Positions 41,776-51,271 of a DNA stretch of 64,000 bases are shown in pieces. Origin of the DNA: Myxococcus sp. RHSTA-1-4 (GTDB taxonomy: Bacteria > Myxococcota > Myxococcia > Myxococcales > Myxococcaceae); assembly GCF_020037125.1 (NCBI RefSeq), contig NZ_JAIQDG010000010.1:1-64000 (forward strand), in the 5' to 3' direction. Each line of letters starts with the position of its first letter. Position 1 is the first letter of the stretch. The translations under genes and the position numbers were made by a program. The notes beneath the pieces are model-generated. The model made no database searches. It was not told the origin of the DNA and saw only the letters and a list, made by a program, of their open reading frames with translations.

Positions 41776-41785
41776 AGGCCCCGCC

Positions 41786-43561
41786 TCAGACGTAGCGCTC
41801 CGCCAGCTGCGACACCTGCCCCGTGGCCTGGGTGACGGCGGTCGCCGCCTGCTGCGTCGTATCGAGGTGGCGCAGCGTGTCCGTGGTCAGCTCGTCCAGC
41901 TCCCGCACCGCGGCGAAGAGCTGGTCCACGCCGTGGTGCTGCTGAGACACGGCTTCGGTAATCTGGCGCACGGCCATCGCGGACTCCTGGGACAGCGCGG
42001 CCAGCTCGCGCAGGCGCTCGCCGCTGGTTCGCAGCGGTGCCAGCGCCGTCTCCACGCCCTCCACGCCCTGGTCCGACATGGTCGTCGCATGGTGGGTGGC
42101 GGTGGCCATGTTCTCCAGCAGGCCGCGCACCTGGTTGGTGGCCTGGATGGACTGGTCCGCCAGGTCGCGCATCTGCCGCGCCACCACGCCAAAGCCCTTG
42201 CCGTGCTCGCCCGCGCGCGTGGCTTCAATCGCCGCGTTGATTGCGAGCATGTGCGACTGGTCCGCCAGCGCCTTCACCACCTCGGACACGCGGCCCACCT
42301 CGCGGGCGCGCTGCTCCAAATCCAGCATCTGCTCGTGCAGGCCGGTGGCGATGTCGCGGATGGAGGCGAGCCCCTTCTCGGTGCCGGCCAGCGACTCCTC
42401 GCCCAGCTTGCCCACGGCGGCGGCCTTCTCGGCCACCTGGAGGATGCTGGTGGCGCGGGACGCCGCCACGTGGGAGGCCTGCTGGATTTCCTGCGCGGTG
42501 GCGCGCGCCTGGTGCAGCGCCGCGGCCTGCCGGGACAGCGTCTGGTTCTGCTGGGTGCTGGCCTGGGACAGCCGGTGGCCGGCCTGGGCCAGGTCTCCGG
42601 CGGACGTGCGCAGCGAGCGCGGCAGCTCCTGGAGCCGCTGGTAGAGCCGCCACGTGTTCGCCGCGAGGTCGCCCAGCTCGTCCGTGGACACCCACTGCGG
42701 CGGCGTGGCGCGGCCCTCCACCAGGGCCTCCAGTGAGCTGCCCACGGCCCGCGCGCCCTTCGCCAGCCGGCGGGCCGCCCAGGCCGCGGTGAGGATGGAG
42801 CCCAGGGCCGCGTAGCCGCCGAACATCGCCACCGGCAGCACCAGGTCCTTCCGGAGCGGCTCCAGGGTGGCGCGCACGCGCTCCGCCGCCCCCGCGTCGC
42901 CCGCGGCCTGGATGTCGGACGCCAGCGTGCCCAGGCCTCGCTCCAGCCTCAGGTGCAGGGTGACGATGCTCGTCAGGCAGGTGACGAGCAGCGCGGAGAC
43001 GACGGTGGCCGGCAGCAGCCAGAGCTGCCGCGGGGCGAAGCCGTCACCGGCGGGCCGCGAGCCGGGCGCCCGGCGGTACGCGTCCATCACCGTGGGCATC
43101 ATCACGTCCTCGTACAGCATGTACAGCAGCGGCGTGCTGAAGAGGCCCGCGCTCACCGCCACGGCCACGCCCACCAGCACCACCGACGGCGGCCGGCCCA
43201 GCAGCAGCACCACCCCGCCATTGAAGAGGATGCCGCCCAGCGTCCACGACACCATCGACTCGCCGAAGGACAGCACGAAGGGGACGCGGATCAACCGCTG
43301 CACCCGGAGCTCCCCCTCGGCGCTCATCGCGCGCCGCAGCATCCACGGCATCACCAGGAGCGGCTGCGCCACCGCGCACAGCCCCAGCACCAGGGGCGTG
43401 ATGAGGCCCAGGAAGATTTTCAGCTCATGCTCCCCTTGCAGGTCGAGCAGCTGCATGTCGACGAAGAGCGCGGGCGTGAAGGCCACCGTGGTGGTGATGG
43501 AGCGCAGCAGGTACATCCGCCGAAGCAGCGCGCCAGGGGTCGGGAGCGAGGAGGTGGACAT
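41786..43561 (-). CDS. Methyl-accepting chemotaxis protein with multi-helix membrane domain
   Basis: A 591-residue chemoreceptor. Six or so N-terminal transmembrane helices (for example FLGLITPLVLGLCAVAQPLL, LLYMLYEDVM region, ALLVTCLTSIVTLHLRL) precede a HAMP-like linker (ARRLAKGARAVGSSLEALVE). The cytoplasmic hairpin tip is VVKALADQSHMLAINAAIEA then TRAGEHGKGFGVVARQMRDL, a good match to the MCP signalling motif. There is no large periplasmic sensor; sensing may be by membrane or energy state. ATG 43561 (MSTSSLPTP) is chosen over an upstream in-frame Met for its position after the promoter region; ribosome site weak. Confidence 0.85.
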   Translation of the reverse strand: MSTSSLPTPGALLRRMYLLRSITTTVAFTPALFVDMQLLDLQGEHELKIFLGLITPLVLGLCAVAQPLLVMPWMLRRAMSAEGELRVQRLIRVPFVLSFGESMVSWTLGGILFNGGVVLLLGRPPSVVLVGVAVAVSAGLFSTPLLYMLYEDVMMPTVMDAYRRAPGSRPAGDGFAPRQLWLLPATVVSALLVTCLTSIVTLHLRLERGLGTLASDIQAAGDAGAAERVRATLEPLRKDLVLPVAMFGGYAALGSILTAAWAARRLAKGARAVGSSLEALVEGRATPPQWVSTDELGDLAANTWRLYQRLQELPRSLRTSAGDLAQAGHRLSQASTQQNQTLSRQAAALHQARATAQEIQQASHVAASRATSILQVAEKAAAVGKLGEESLAGTEKGLASIRDIATGLHEQMLDLEQRAREVGRVSEVVKALADQSHMLAINAAIEATRAGEHGKGFGVVARQMRDLADQSIQATNQVRGLLENMATATHHATTMSDQGVEGVETALAPLRTSGERLRELAALSQESAMAVRQITEAVSQQHHGVDQLFAAVRELDELTTDTLRHLDTTQQAATAVTQATGQVSQLAERYV

Positions 43562-43906
43562 CGGGAAGCCGTGACTCCGGGGTGGCAGTGACCCCAGCGT
43601 GCGGCGCGAAACGCTCCGCGTCAATGTCCCGGTCAACTTCCAGTGATGGCGGTCTGTACCGGAAGTAGCGCCCGGCTGGCCTGCCTGGGGCCGACATGCC
43701 GCCTCCTCTCGTCATGCCCCCATGCGGCCGCCCTCGCGAGGCATGAAATCAATCAAAACATGAATTACCAGCCCGGTTCTGGAGTGTGCGCCCGGGGGAT
43801 GGCTTCCTTCCGGCCGCGTTCCGGGAGGTGCCGTGAGCGGCATCCCGGCGCGCGCAGACCTCCATCCGGGGAGCGCCGCTCTCCGACAGAACGAAGGAGT
43901 ACGTCC
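43562..43906. other. 345-bp divergent intergenic region
   Basis: It lies between the chemoreceptor and metzincin genes and must contain both promoters. An AT-rich stretch at about 43744-43768 (GAAATCAATCAAAACATG then AATTACC) stands out from the high-GC background and is the best promoter or regulator candidate. No gene is seen. Confidence 0.4.
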
Positions 43907-45304
43907 ATGAAGCTGTCTTCGTGCACGCCCACGCGCCGCGCGCGTTTGCTGTGGGTGGCGGGGCTCGCCTCGTTGGGGCTGGTGGGGTGCGGTGAGGCGC
44001 TGGAGGCGCCGGCGGCCGAATCCGGGACGCATGAGCCGGTGCTGTCCTTCGAGGAGTTCCGCGCCCAGGCCTGGCGCGAGCCGGATACGGGCATCTACGT
44101 CGTCGACGGCGACACGCCGGTGCTGGGCGAGGAGGGCCTGCGCGAGCTGTACCAGGACTATGTGCGGGATGCGCGGGGCGAGGAGGCGCTGGAGCTCGGC
44201 ACGCAGCGCGCGCCGCTCATCGTCAACGTGGTCAACGGCGCGGATGACCGGTGGGGCTACCCGCGCCAGCGCAACATCCCGTACTGCGTGAGCACGGCCT
44301 TCGGCTCCAACTACAACACGGTGGTGCAGGCCATGGCCCAGGCGGCGGCGGCCTGGCAGCAGGTCAACGTGCGCTTCCAGCACCGGAGCGACCAGGACGG
44401 CGCCTGCAACGCCAGCAACGCCAACGTCATCTTCGACGTGCGCCCGGTCAGCGGCCAGTCCTACCTGGCGCGCGCGTTCTTCCCCAGCTACCCCCGCGCC
44501 AGCCGCAACGTGCTCATCGACTCCTCGTCCTTCGGCAACAACGCGCCGTGGACGCTGACGGGAATCCTCCGTCACGAGCTGGGGCACACGCTCGGCTTCC
44601 GTCACGAGCACACCCGCCCCGAGTCGCGCACCTGCTTCGAGAACAACAGCTGGCGCGCGCTGACGGCGTATGACGCCGCCTCGGTGATGCACTACCCGCA
44701 GTGCAACGGCTCCAACCGCGGGGACCTGGTGCTCACCGGCTCGGACGTGAGCGGCGCGTACGCCCTCTACGGCCCTCTGGCGGAGCGGGACGTCGACACC
44801 GCGTTCTACCTCCTCAACCACGGCGACCTCGTCAACGCCTACGGCTCCACGAACTGGGACGCGGCGCGCAACCACTGGCTCAACTGGGGCATCAGCGAGG
44901 GCCGCCGCGGCTCGGCGCACTTCGACGTGCGGTACTACCTGGCCAACCACGGTGACCTCGTCGCCGCGTACGGCGCGAGCAACTGGGCGGCGGCGCGCAA
45001 CCACTTCCTCAACTGGGGCATCAACGAGGGCCGCCGCACGTCGCTGGAGTTCGACGTGAAGTACTACCTGGCGAACAACGCGGACCTCGCGGCCGCGTTC
45101 GGCAACAACTACGCCGCCGCGCTCGACCACTGGCGCACCCAGGGCCTCTTCGAGGGCCGCCGCGCCTCCGCGGACTTCGACGTGCAGTACTACCTGGCCA
45201 GCAACCCGGACCTCCAGGCCGCCTTCGGCGCCACCAACTACCCGGCGGCGATGGACCACTGGATTTTCACCGGCCGCGCCCAGGGCCGCCGCGGCGTGCC
45301 CTGA
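43907..45304 (+). CDS. Metzincin (astacin-like) metalloprotease lipoprotein with four C-terminal repeats
   Basis: A 465-residue protein with lipoprotein signal (LLWVAGLASLGLVGCGE). The catalytic domain (about 100-290) has the zinc motif GILRHELGHTLGFRHEH, i.e. HExxHxxGxxH with the metzincin order, and a Met-turn-like ASVMHYPQCN. The C-terminal 175 residues are four tandem repeats of about 42 residues (D[TV]xYYLxNHxDLxxAYGxxNWxAAxxHWLxxGxxEGRR), each carrying a Trp and an EGRR end, likely a surface-binding module. Secreted or surface proteases of this type suit predation or fruiting. Start: AAGGAGT eight bases before ATG. Confidence 0.8.
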   Translation: MKLSSCTPTRRARLLWVAGLASLGLVGCGEALEAPAAESGTHEPVLSFEEFRAQAWREPDTGIYVVDGDTPVLGEEGLRELYQDYVRDARGEEALELGTQRAPLIVNVVNGADDRWGYPRQRNIPYCVSTAFGSNYNTVVQAMAQAAAAWQQVNVRFQHRSDQDGACNASNANVIFDVRPVSGQSYLARAFFPSYPRASRNVLIDSSSFGNNAPWTLTGILRHELGHTLGFRHEHTRPESRTCFENNSWRALTAYDAASVMHYPQCNGSNRGDLVLTGSDVSGAYALYGPLAERDVDTAFYLLNHGDLVNAYGSTNWDAARNHWLNWGISEGRRGSAHFDVRYYLANHGDLVAAYGASNWAAARNHFLNWGINEGRRTSLEFDVKYYLANNADLAAAFGNNYAAALDHWRTQGLFEGRRASADFDVQYYLASNPDLQAAFGATNYPAAMDHWIFTGRAQGRRGVP

Positions 45305-45412
45305 GTTCATCACGGGCCCGGCGGGCAGGCGTGCGGGCCCCTGGTGCCTGCACGCCGCCCGTGGCGTGTCCACCTTCAGACCCTCAGCGGTTCGAACGAA
45401 AGGAGCTCCGTC

Positions 45413-45616
45413 ATGGGTGAGTGGACCGACAAGGCCAAGGGCCGCATCAAGGAGACGGCCGGCGTCGCGGCCGGCGTCGCGGCCGGCGACCGTGAGCTGG
45501 AGGCCGAGGGCAAGCGCGACACGGCCAAGGGCGAGCTGAAGGGCAAGGTCGAAGACGCCAAGCGTGCCATCAAGGACGCGCTGGACACCGACAAGCCGCG
45601 CGGCGAGCGGCCGTAG
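45413..45616 (+). CDS. CsbD-like stress protein
   Basis: A 67-residue hydrophilic protein starting MGEWTDKAKGRIKETAGVAA and continuing GDRELEAEGKRDTAKGELKG, the standard CsbD pattern (repeated 'KGK.KE..G...G' with charged helices). CsbD-type proteins are general-stress proteins of unknown biochemistry. The ribosome site AAGGAGC is excellent. An intrinsic terminator follows at 45649. Confidence 0.85.
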   Translation: MGEWTDKAKGRIKETAGVAAGVAAGDRELEAEGKRDTAKGELKGKVEDAKRAIKDALDTDKPRGERP

Positions 45617-45648
45617 GGCCCGGCGTGACGGCACCTGGATGAGTCCGG

Positions 45649-45688
45649 CGGGCCGCGGGGGCAATTCCTCGCGGCCCGTTCTTCTTCG
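45649..45688 (+). terminator. Intrinsic terminator after csbD
   Basis: Perfect 9-bp arms CGGGCCGCG (45649-45657) and CGCGGCCCG (45670-45678) with a 12-base loop and a TTCTTCTTC tail. It also lies just downstream of the small minus-strand gene. Confidence 0.75.
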
Positions 45689-45713
45689 ACGTGCCGGAGG
45701 CGCCGCGTCCTGT

Positions 45714-45872
45714 CTACCGCTTCGTCACCGGCGGGCAGGCCACCTCGAGGAACGTGGTGCTCTTTCCGCTGAGCATGACCCACAGGCAGCGCAGGACGCA
45801 GCCCGCACCGAACTCCCGGTAGATGAGCCCCAGATTGGCGACCACCTCTCGTCCGGTGATGACCCCGCGCAT
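45714..45872 (-). CDS. Small hypothetical protein, 52 aa
   Basis: A minus-strand ORF: MRGVITGREVVANLGLIYRE then FGAGCVLRCLWVMLSGKSTT and FLEVACPPVTKR. The composition is protein-like and unlike neighbouring shadow frames, with three cysteines. An in-frame GTG two codons upstream (VPMRG) is an alternative start; AGGGGG lies about 9 bases upstream of ATG. I do not recognise a family. It faces the csbD gene with the terminator between them. Confidence 0.45.
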   Translation of the reverse strand: MRGVITGREVVANLGLIYREFGAGCVLRCLWVMLSGKSTTFLEVACPPVTKR

Positions 45873-46269
45873 TGGCACTTGCCCCCTTCTCCCGCGACCC
45901 GTCCGACCCGCCACCCACTGCACCGAGCGCTGCCGCCACGCCTCTTCTGCAAAGCGCTGGCCGAACGTGATGTGGCCGTCCGGAGTCGCTCTGTCGCGCT
46001 TCGGACGGGCCAAGCACGCCAACCGTCGTTCGCCGATGCACGCGTTGCTGCGCCCAGGTGTGATACGGGCGCCAGGCCGCTGGAGTTTTTTCAGGGTGCA
46101 CGTCCACGGTGTGACGCAGGCGTCAGTCCCCTGACGGGGCGACGCCCGGACGCCCGCGTCCCCTCCGGACGCGCGGACTGAAGCCGGCAGCAGCTCTGGA
46201 TTTCCGGATGCGGCCCCCGTGTTGCGGGGGTTTCGCCCGCAGGAGCCGCGAACGGACGGAGGTGCGCGC
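45873..46269. other. 397-bp gap upstream of the antiporter gene
   Basis: It holds the promoters for the minus-strand small gene and for the antiporter-Usp-ABC run. GGAGGTGCGCGC directly before 46270 is the ribosome site of the antiporter gene. No other feature is convincing. Confidence 0.35.
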
Positions 46270-47604
46270 ATGCGGAAGGTGCTGGTGTTCTCGTTGCTGC
46301 TGCTCGGCGGCCTGGTGTTGTCCCAGGTGCTGCCGCCCCTCTTGGGGGAGGCGGCCCGGGAACCGGTGGCGCACGCGGTGCGGCTGCTCACCATGGTGGG
46401 CCTGTCGTTCATCATGATTCACGTCGGACACGAGCTCGACCTGGACCGCACGCGGCCGCGCTCCTACGGCTGGGACTATGTCGTCGCGGCCACCGCGGCG
46501 GCCTTCCCCTGGGTGTTCGTCTCCCTCTACTTCGTCCTCGTGCTGTCGCCGCCGGAGCTGTGGGGGCATCCGTGGCAGTGGAAGGAGGCGCTGCTGCAAG
46601 GGCGCTTCGCCGCGCCGACGTCGGCGGGGGTGCTCTTCTCCATGCTGGCGGCGGCGGGGCTGGGGGCCACGTGGGTGTTCAAGAAGGCCCGCGTCCTGGC
46701 CATCTTCGACGACCTGGACACGATTCTCCTGATGATTCCGCTGAAGGTGCTGATGGTGGGCTTCCGCCCGCAGCTCCTCACCGCGGTGCTCATCATCGGC
46801 GCGCTGCTGTGGGTGGGGTGGCGGTGGCTGCACGCGCTGCGGCTGCCGTACTCGTGGCCCTGGGTGATGGCCTACGCGGTGGTCATCACCGCGGGATGCG
46901 AGGCCTTCTTCCTGGTCACCGGCTGGCTGGACCCGGAGGTGCCGGTACACCTGGAGGTGCTGCTGCCCGCCTTCGTGCTGGGCGGTGTCATGCGCAAGCC
47001 GGAGCACGGCCTGGACGAGCACGACGGGGACGTGGGCACGCAGCCGGGCCCGGACGCATTGAAGGAGCAGCGCGTGGCCACCTGGGTGTCGGGTGCCTTC
47101 ATGCTGCTGGTGGGGCTGTCGATGCCGCTCCTCTTCGGCGAGGGAGCCGGGGCGGTGAGCGCGGAGGCGCGCGAGCGCTTCGTGGATGTGCCCGCGGCGG
47201 TGGTGGAGGCGCGCAATGCCTTTCCCGGCTGGGGAATGATTGCCGTGCACGTGGTGGCGGTGACGCTGCTGTCCAACCTGGGGAAGATGTTCCCGCTGCT
47301 GTGTTACCGGCGGGAGGCCACCTGGCGCGAGCGGCTCGCGCTGTGCCTGGGAATGTTCCCGCGAGGCGAGGTGGGGGCGGGCGTGCTGGTGGTCTCGCTC
47401 GGTTACGGTATCGGCGGCCCGGCGACCACGGTGGCGCTGCTGTCACTGGCACTGAATCTTCTGCTCACGGGGCTCTTCATCATCGGCGTGAAGCGGTTGC
47501 TCGTGGAGCGGCAACCCGCACGGGCCCCCGCCGCGCGAAATCGTGTGTCACCGGGCCGGTACGCGCACACTAAAGAACTGAGGGAGGCGGAAGGAGGGAC
47601 GTGA
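46270..47604 (+). CDS. CPA2-like cation:proton antiporter
   Basis: A 444-residue membrane protein with 11-13 helices starting MRKVLVFSLLLLGGLVLSQV. The segment ARVLAIFDDLDTILLMIPLK contains the FDDLDT motif, and MFPRGEVGAGVLVVSLGYGI looks like the second half of a CPA antiporter core. There is no nucleotide-binding domain, unlike the KefC-like protein upstream. It is followed by a universal-stress gene after one base, implying coordinated response to ion or pH stress. Substrate ion unknown. Confidence 0.78.
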   Translation: MRKVLVFSLLLLGGLVLSQVLPPLLGEAAREPVAHAVRLLTMVGLSFIMIHVGHELDLDRTRPRSYGWDYVVAATAAAFPWVFVSLYFVLVLSPPELWGHPWQWKEALLQGRFAAPTSAGVLFSMLAAAGLGATWVFKKARVLAIFDDLDTILLMIPLKVLMVGFRPQLLTAVLIIGALLWVGWRWLHALRLPYSWPWVMAYAVVITAGCEAFFLVTGWLDPEVPVHLEVLLPAFVLGGVMRKPEHGLDEHDGDVGTQPGPDALKEQRVATWVSGAFMLLVGLSMPLLFGEGAGAVSAEARERFVDVPAAVVEARNAFPGWGMIAVHVVAVTLLSNLGKMFPLLCYRREATWRERLALCLGMFPRGEVGAGVLVVSLGYGIGGPATTVALLSLALNLLLTGLFIIGVKRLLVERQPARAPAARNRVSPGRYAHTKELREAEGGT

Positions 47605-47605
47605 G

Positions 47606-48541
47606 ATGAGGGCGTACGAGCTTTCGAACATGACCCGGCCGCTGTTGATTGCCGGAGCCTTTCGCGGCCAGCGGGGGATATCGCGCATCGTCGTGGGGAC
47701 GGATTTCTCCCTGCGCTCCGAATTCGCGCTGGCGCGGGCGCTGCGTCTGCCGCTGGGCCAGGGAAGTGTCTTCGCGGTCATGCATGCCAGCCCTCCGCTG
47801 GACGGGCGTGACGGCCCCGGCGGGACGGTGTCGGGAGAGCGCTGTCTGCGCAAGGCGGTGACCTCCGTGTGCCGGCGGATGCGCCACCGGGTGGACGTGG
47901 ACGTGCGGGAGGAGCTGCGCCAGGGCGACCCGGTGGAGTCGGCGTCCGAGGTGTCGGACGCGCTGGAAGCGGAGCTGGTGGTGCTGGGCCGGCCGCACGT
48001 GACGTACCCGGTGCGGGAGCTGGCGGTGGACTCCATGGTACGGCGCATGGTGCGCCGGCTGGGCGCGTCGGTGCTGGTGGTGGTGCCGCACCCGGTGCGG
48101 GCCTACACGCGGCCGCTGGTGGCGGTGGACTTCTCGCGCGCGTCGCGGCGGGCGCTGGAGCTGACGCTGCGGCTGTGCCCGGCGCCGGCGCCGGTGGACG
48201 TGCTGCACGTGGTGGACACGCGCGGGGAGGAAGAGGCGCTGCGCTCGGTGGGGGCGCCCCCGGAGCGGTGGCTGCTCCTGAGGCAGGAGCGGGAGCACGC
48301 GGCGCACACGGCGCTCGTCCGCTTCCTCGCTCCCTACCGGGAGACCGGGCGCGAGCTGGAGGCGCGGGTGCGCAGCGGCGAGCCGGCGGAGGGCATCCTG
48401 TCGGAGGCGGCGGAGCGGAGCTCGGACCTGCTGGCGCTGGCCATGTCCGGACTGGAGGCGCGCACGCCGCTGACGGAGCGGGTGCTGGCGCGGGCCGGCT
48501 GCGACGTGCTGGTGGCGCGGCACGCGACTCCCGCTGCCTGA
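47606..48541 (+). CDS. Tandem universal stress protein (two UspA domains)
   Basis: A 311-residue protein with two UspA folds: RIVVGTDFSLRSEFALARAL (first strand/helix) and YTRPLVAVDFSRASRRALEL (second). The ATP-binding G-2x-G-9x-G(S/T) pattern is not intact in either half (the first shows VVLGRPHVTYPVRELAVDSM), so it may not bind ATP. AGGAGGG before ATG is good. It lies one base after the antiporter stop, so is in the same transcript. Such pairs often respond to oxygen or osmotic stress. Confidence 0.8.
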   Translation: MRAYELSNMTRPLLIAGAFRGQRGISRIVVGTDFSLRSEFALARALRLPLGQGSVFAVMHASPPLDGRDGPGGTVSGERCLRKAVTSVCRRMRHRVDVDVREELRQGDPVESASEVSDALEAELVVLGRPHVTYPVRELAVDSMVRRMVRRLGASVLVVVPHPVRAYTRPLVAVDFSRASRRALELTLRLCPAPAPVDVLHVVDTRGEEEALRSVGAPPERWLLLRQEREHAAHTALVRFLAPYRETGRELEARVRSGEPAEGILSEAAERSSDLLALAMSGLEARTPLTERVLARAGCDVLVARHATPAA

Positions 48542-48576
48542 GCGCGGAGGCCCGGGGCGCGTTATGAACGCGTCCT

Positions 48577-50433
48577 GTGTCTCCTCCACCGATTGCTTCC
48601 GCTCCTCCGCAGTCGCTGCTGGCCCGCCTGAAGAACACGGGCAGCCTGTTCAAGCAGCTTCCGGGCACGTTCCGTCTCTTCTGGGAGGCCAGTCCCCGGC
48701 TGGCGGTGCTGCTGGGCGCGCTGACGCTGCTGGCGGCGGTGCTGCCGGCGGGCATCGCCTGGGTGGGCAAGCTCATTGTGGACTCGGTGGTGGCGGCGGC
48801 GCAGGGCTCGCTGGAGGCGCGCTCGCGGGTGTACGGCCTGGTGGGGCTGGAGTTCGCGTTGATGCTGGGCTCGGCGGTGGTGGAGCGCGGGCTGACGCTG
48901 ACGCGGGAGCTGCTGCGGGCCAACCTGGGCAACCTGCTGAATGAGCGGATTCTGAAGAAGGCGCTGGAGCTGGAGCTGCGCCACTTCGAGGACTCGGACA
49001 CCTACGACAAGATGCAGAACGCCCGGCGCGAGGCCAACAGCCGCCCTCTGTCGCTGGTGATGCAGGCGTTCTCGATTGTGCGCAACGGAATCACGCTGTC
49101 CACGTTCGCGGCGCTGCTGATTTCGCTGTCGCCGTGGAGCGTGGTGGTGCTGGTGGCGGCGTCGATTCCGGCCTTCATCGCCGAGGCGCGGCTGGCGGCG
49201 GAGGGCTTCCGGCTGTACTCGTGGCGGGCGCCGGAGGGGCGGAAGCTGAACTACCTGGAGTGGATTCTCACGCGGGACAACCACGTGAAGGAGGTGAAGC
49301 TCTTCGGGTTGGGGCCGCTGGTGTTGGGGCGCTACCGCTCGCTCTTCCAGAAGTTCTTCTCGGAGGACCGGGCGCTGGCCTTCAAGCGGATGGGCTGGGG
49401 GCTGGGGCTGGGGTTGTTGTCGCTGGCGGCGTTCTACGGCTGCTACCTGTACGTGGCGGGCCGGGCGGCGGGCGGGGCGATTTCGGTGGGCGACATGGTG
49501 TTGTACCTGAGCGTGTTCCGTCAGGGGCAGGCGGCGTTCCAGGGCATCCTGACGAGCATCGGGTCCATGTACGAGGACGCGCTCTTCATGAGCAACCTCT
49601 TCACGTACCTGGACATCCCCACGGGCGGAGAGGCGACGCGGGTGCTGCCGGCGAAGTCACCGCCGCGCGGGCACCAGAACGCGATTGAGCTGAGGAACGT
49701 GTCCTTCCGTTACTCGGGGAAGGAGGCGTGGGCGCTGCGGAACGTGAGCCTGACGCTGAGGCCGGGGCAGAAGCTGGCGCTGGTGGGGGAGAACGGGGCG
49801 GGGAAGAGCACGCTGGTGAAGCTGCTCTTGCGCCTGTACGAGCCGACGGAGGGGGAGATTCTCTACGGCGGGGTGAATCTGCGGGACATGGACGTGGAGG
49901 ACCTGCGGAGCCGCTTCGGGGCGGTGTTCCAGGACTTCGTGCGCTACCAGTTCAACGTGGCGGAGAACATCGGCCTGGGGCACGTGCCGGCGCTGGAGGA
50001 CCGGAACCGGATTGTGCGCGCGGCGGAGGAGGGCGGGGCGAGCGCGGTGATTGCCGCGCTGCCGAAGCAGTACGACACGATGCTGGGCGGCTGGTTCGAG
50101 AAGGGGCAGGAGCTGTCGGCGGGCCAGTGGCAGAAGCTGGCGGTGGCGCGGGCGTTCATGCGCGACGACGCGGAGGTGCTGATTCTGGACGAGCCGACGG
50201 CGAGCATCGACGCGGAGGCGGAGCACGCGCTGTTCGAGCGCTTCCAGGCGCTGGCGGCGGAGCGGATTGCGATTGTGATTTCGCACCGCTTCTCCACGGT
50301 GCGCATGGCGGACCAGATTGCCGTGCTCCACAACGGGCACGTGGAGGAGCTGGGCAGCCATGACGAGCTGATGGCCAGGGACGGGAGGTACGCGCACCTG
50401 TTCCGGTTGCAGGCGCGGGGGTACAGGGACTGA
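48577..50433 (+). CDS. ABC exporter, half-transporter with fused ATPase
   Basis: A 618-residue protein with a GTG start. The first 340 residues are a six-helix exporter membrane domain (VLLGALTLLAAVLPAGIAWV onward); the rest is the ATPase: Walker A LALVGENGAGKSTLVKLLLR, signature ELSAGQWQKLAVARAFMRDD (an LSAGQ variant of LSGGQ), Walker B EVLILDEPTASID and H-loop VISHRFSTVRMADQ. It would work as a homodimer moving lipids, peptides or drugs. No obvious partner; the universal-stress gene is 35 bases upstream. Substrate unknown. Confidence 0.88.
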   Translation: MSPPPIASAPPQSLLARLKNTGSLFKQLPGTFRLFWEASPRLAVLLGALTLLAAVLPAGIAWVGKLIVDSVVAAAQGSLEARSRVYGLVGLEFALMLGSAVVERGLTLTRELLRANLGNLLNERILKKALELELRHFEDSDTYDKMQNARREANSRPLSLVMQAFSIVRNGITLSTFAALLISLSPWSVVVLVAASIPAFIAEARLAAEGFRLYSWRAPEGRKLNYLEWILTRDNHVKEVKLFGLGPLVLGRYRSLFQKFFSEDRALAFKRMGWGLGLGLLSLAAFYGCYLYVAGRAAGGAISVGDMVLYLSVFRQGQAAFQGILTSIGSMYEDALFMSNLFTYLDIPTGGEATRVLPAKSPPRGHQNAIELRNVSFRYSGKEAWALRNVSLTLRPGQKLALVGENGAGKSTLVKLLLRLYEPTEGEILYGGVNLRDMDVEDLRSRFGAVFQDFVRYQFNVAENIGLGHVPALEDRNRIVRAAEEGGASAVIAALPKQYDTMLGGWFEKGQELSAGQWQKLAVARAFMRDDAEVLILDEPTASIDAEAEHALFERFQALAAERIAIVISHRFSTVRMADQIAVLHNGHVEELGSHDELMARDGRYAHLFRLQARGYRD

Positions 50434-50437
50434 CGGT

Positions 50438-51271
50438 TCAGCGCGGTCCGCCGCGGAGACGTTCCAGCTCGGCGAGGGCCTCGGCAAGACGCCGCTCGGC
50501 ATCCTCGCGGCGCTGGGTCTCCTCGGCACGGAGGCGGGCTTCTTCTTCGCGCAGGCGTGCTTCTTCGGACAGTTGCTGCTCCAGCTCGGCGCGGCTCGCC
50601 TCCACTCGCGCGACCATGTGCTCGAGCCTGGCAATCATCTCCGGCGCTTCGGGCAGCGCCGCGCCACCCACGTAGAAGCGCAGCCGCTCGTCGTCCACCT
50701 GCAGGTCCAGCCCCAGGACTTCGGAAGGATAGAAGCCATGCCGCGGGAGGATGGGGCGGTAGGCGCGGCGGCCTTCCTCCAGCCGCCAGCCGCTCAGCCG
50801 CAGCCGGCCGCGGTCGAAGACGAAGTACTCGCGGATGCCCAGCCGCGCGTAGCGCTCGACGTTGCGCTCCAGGTCCTTGCGCCGCTCGCCCGCGACATGC
50901 ACCTCCAGCGCGAGGTCCACGCCCTTGCCCTCGGCGCTCACCATCCAGCGCATGCGCGAGTGGGGCTCCACGTCCACCACCGCGATGACGTCCGGGGCGA
51001 ACATGGGCTCACCGGGGTAGTACACGGGCAGCTCGCAGGCCAGGTACACCTTGCGGCCGATGCGTGTGAAGAAGCTGCCGAGCACCTCACGGGTGCGTGA
51101 CCTGGCCTCGTAGTGAGGGTCGCCTTCGGGCGGAGTCGCCTCGGAGACGGGGAACTCGAAGGGCAGGCTGTCGACGACTCGGGCCCGTTCCTCGGGCGAG
51201 AGCCGCTCCCAGACATCCTGGGGCGGCGCGCGCGGGTCATCCGGATTGACGCGGTAGGGATGGGAGGACAT
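50438..51271 (-). CDS. Uma2 family (DUF820) PD-(D/E)XK protein
   Basis: A 277-residue protein with the Uma2 core: FAPDVIAVVDVEP, DLALEVHVAGERRKDLERNV and ERYARLGIREYFVFDRGRLR. This matches the PD-(D/E)XK nuclease-like DUF820 family expanded in cyanobacteria and myxobacteria. The last 50 residues are a Glu/Arg/Leu coiled coil (EEARLREEEARLRAEETQRR) that may mediate oligomers. ATG 51271 (MSSHPYRVNPDD) is preferred; an upstream in-frame extension lacks coding character. Biological role unknown; convergent with the ABC gene with a 4-base gap. Confidence 0.78.
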   Translation of the reverse strand: MSSHPYRVNPDDPRAPPQDVWERLSPEERARVVDSLPFEFPVSEATPPEGDPHYEARSRTREVLGSFFTRIGRKVYLACELPVYYPGEPMFAPDVIAVVDVEPHSRMRWMVSAEGKGVDLALEVHVAGERRKDLERNVERYARLGIREYFVFDRGRLRLSGWRLEEGRRAYRPILPRHGFYPSEVLGLDLQVDDERLRFYVGGAALPEAPEMIARLEHMVARVEASRAELEQQLSEEARLREEEARLRAEETQRREDAERRLAEALAELERLRGGPR

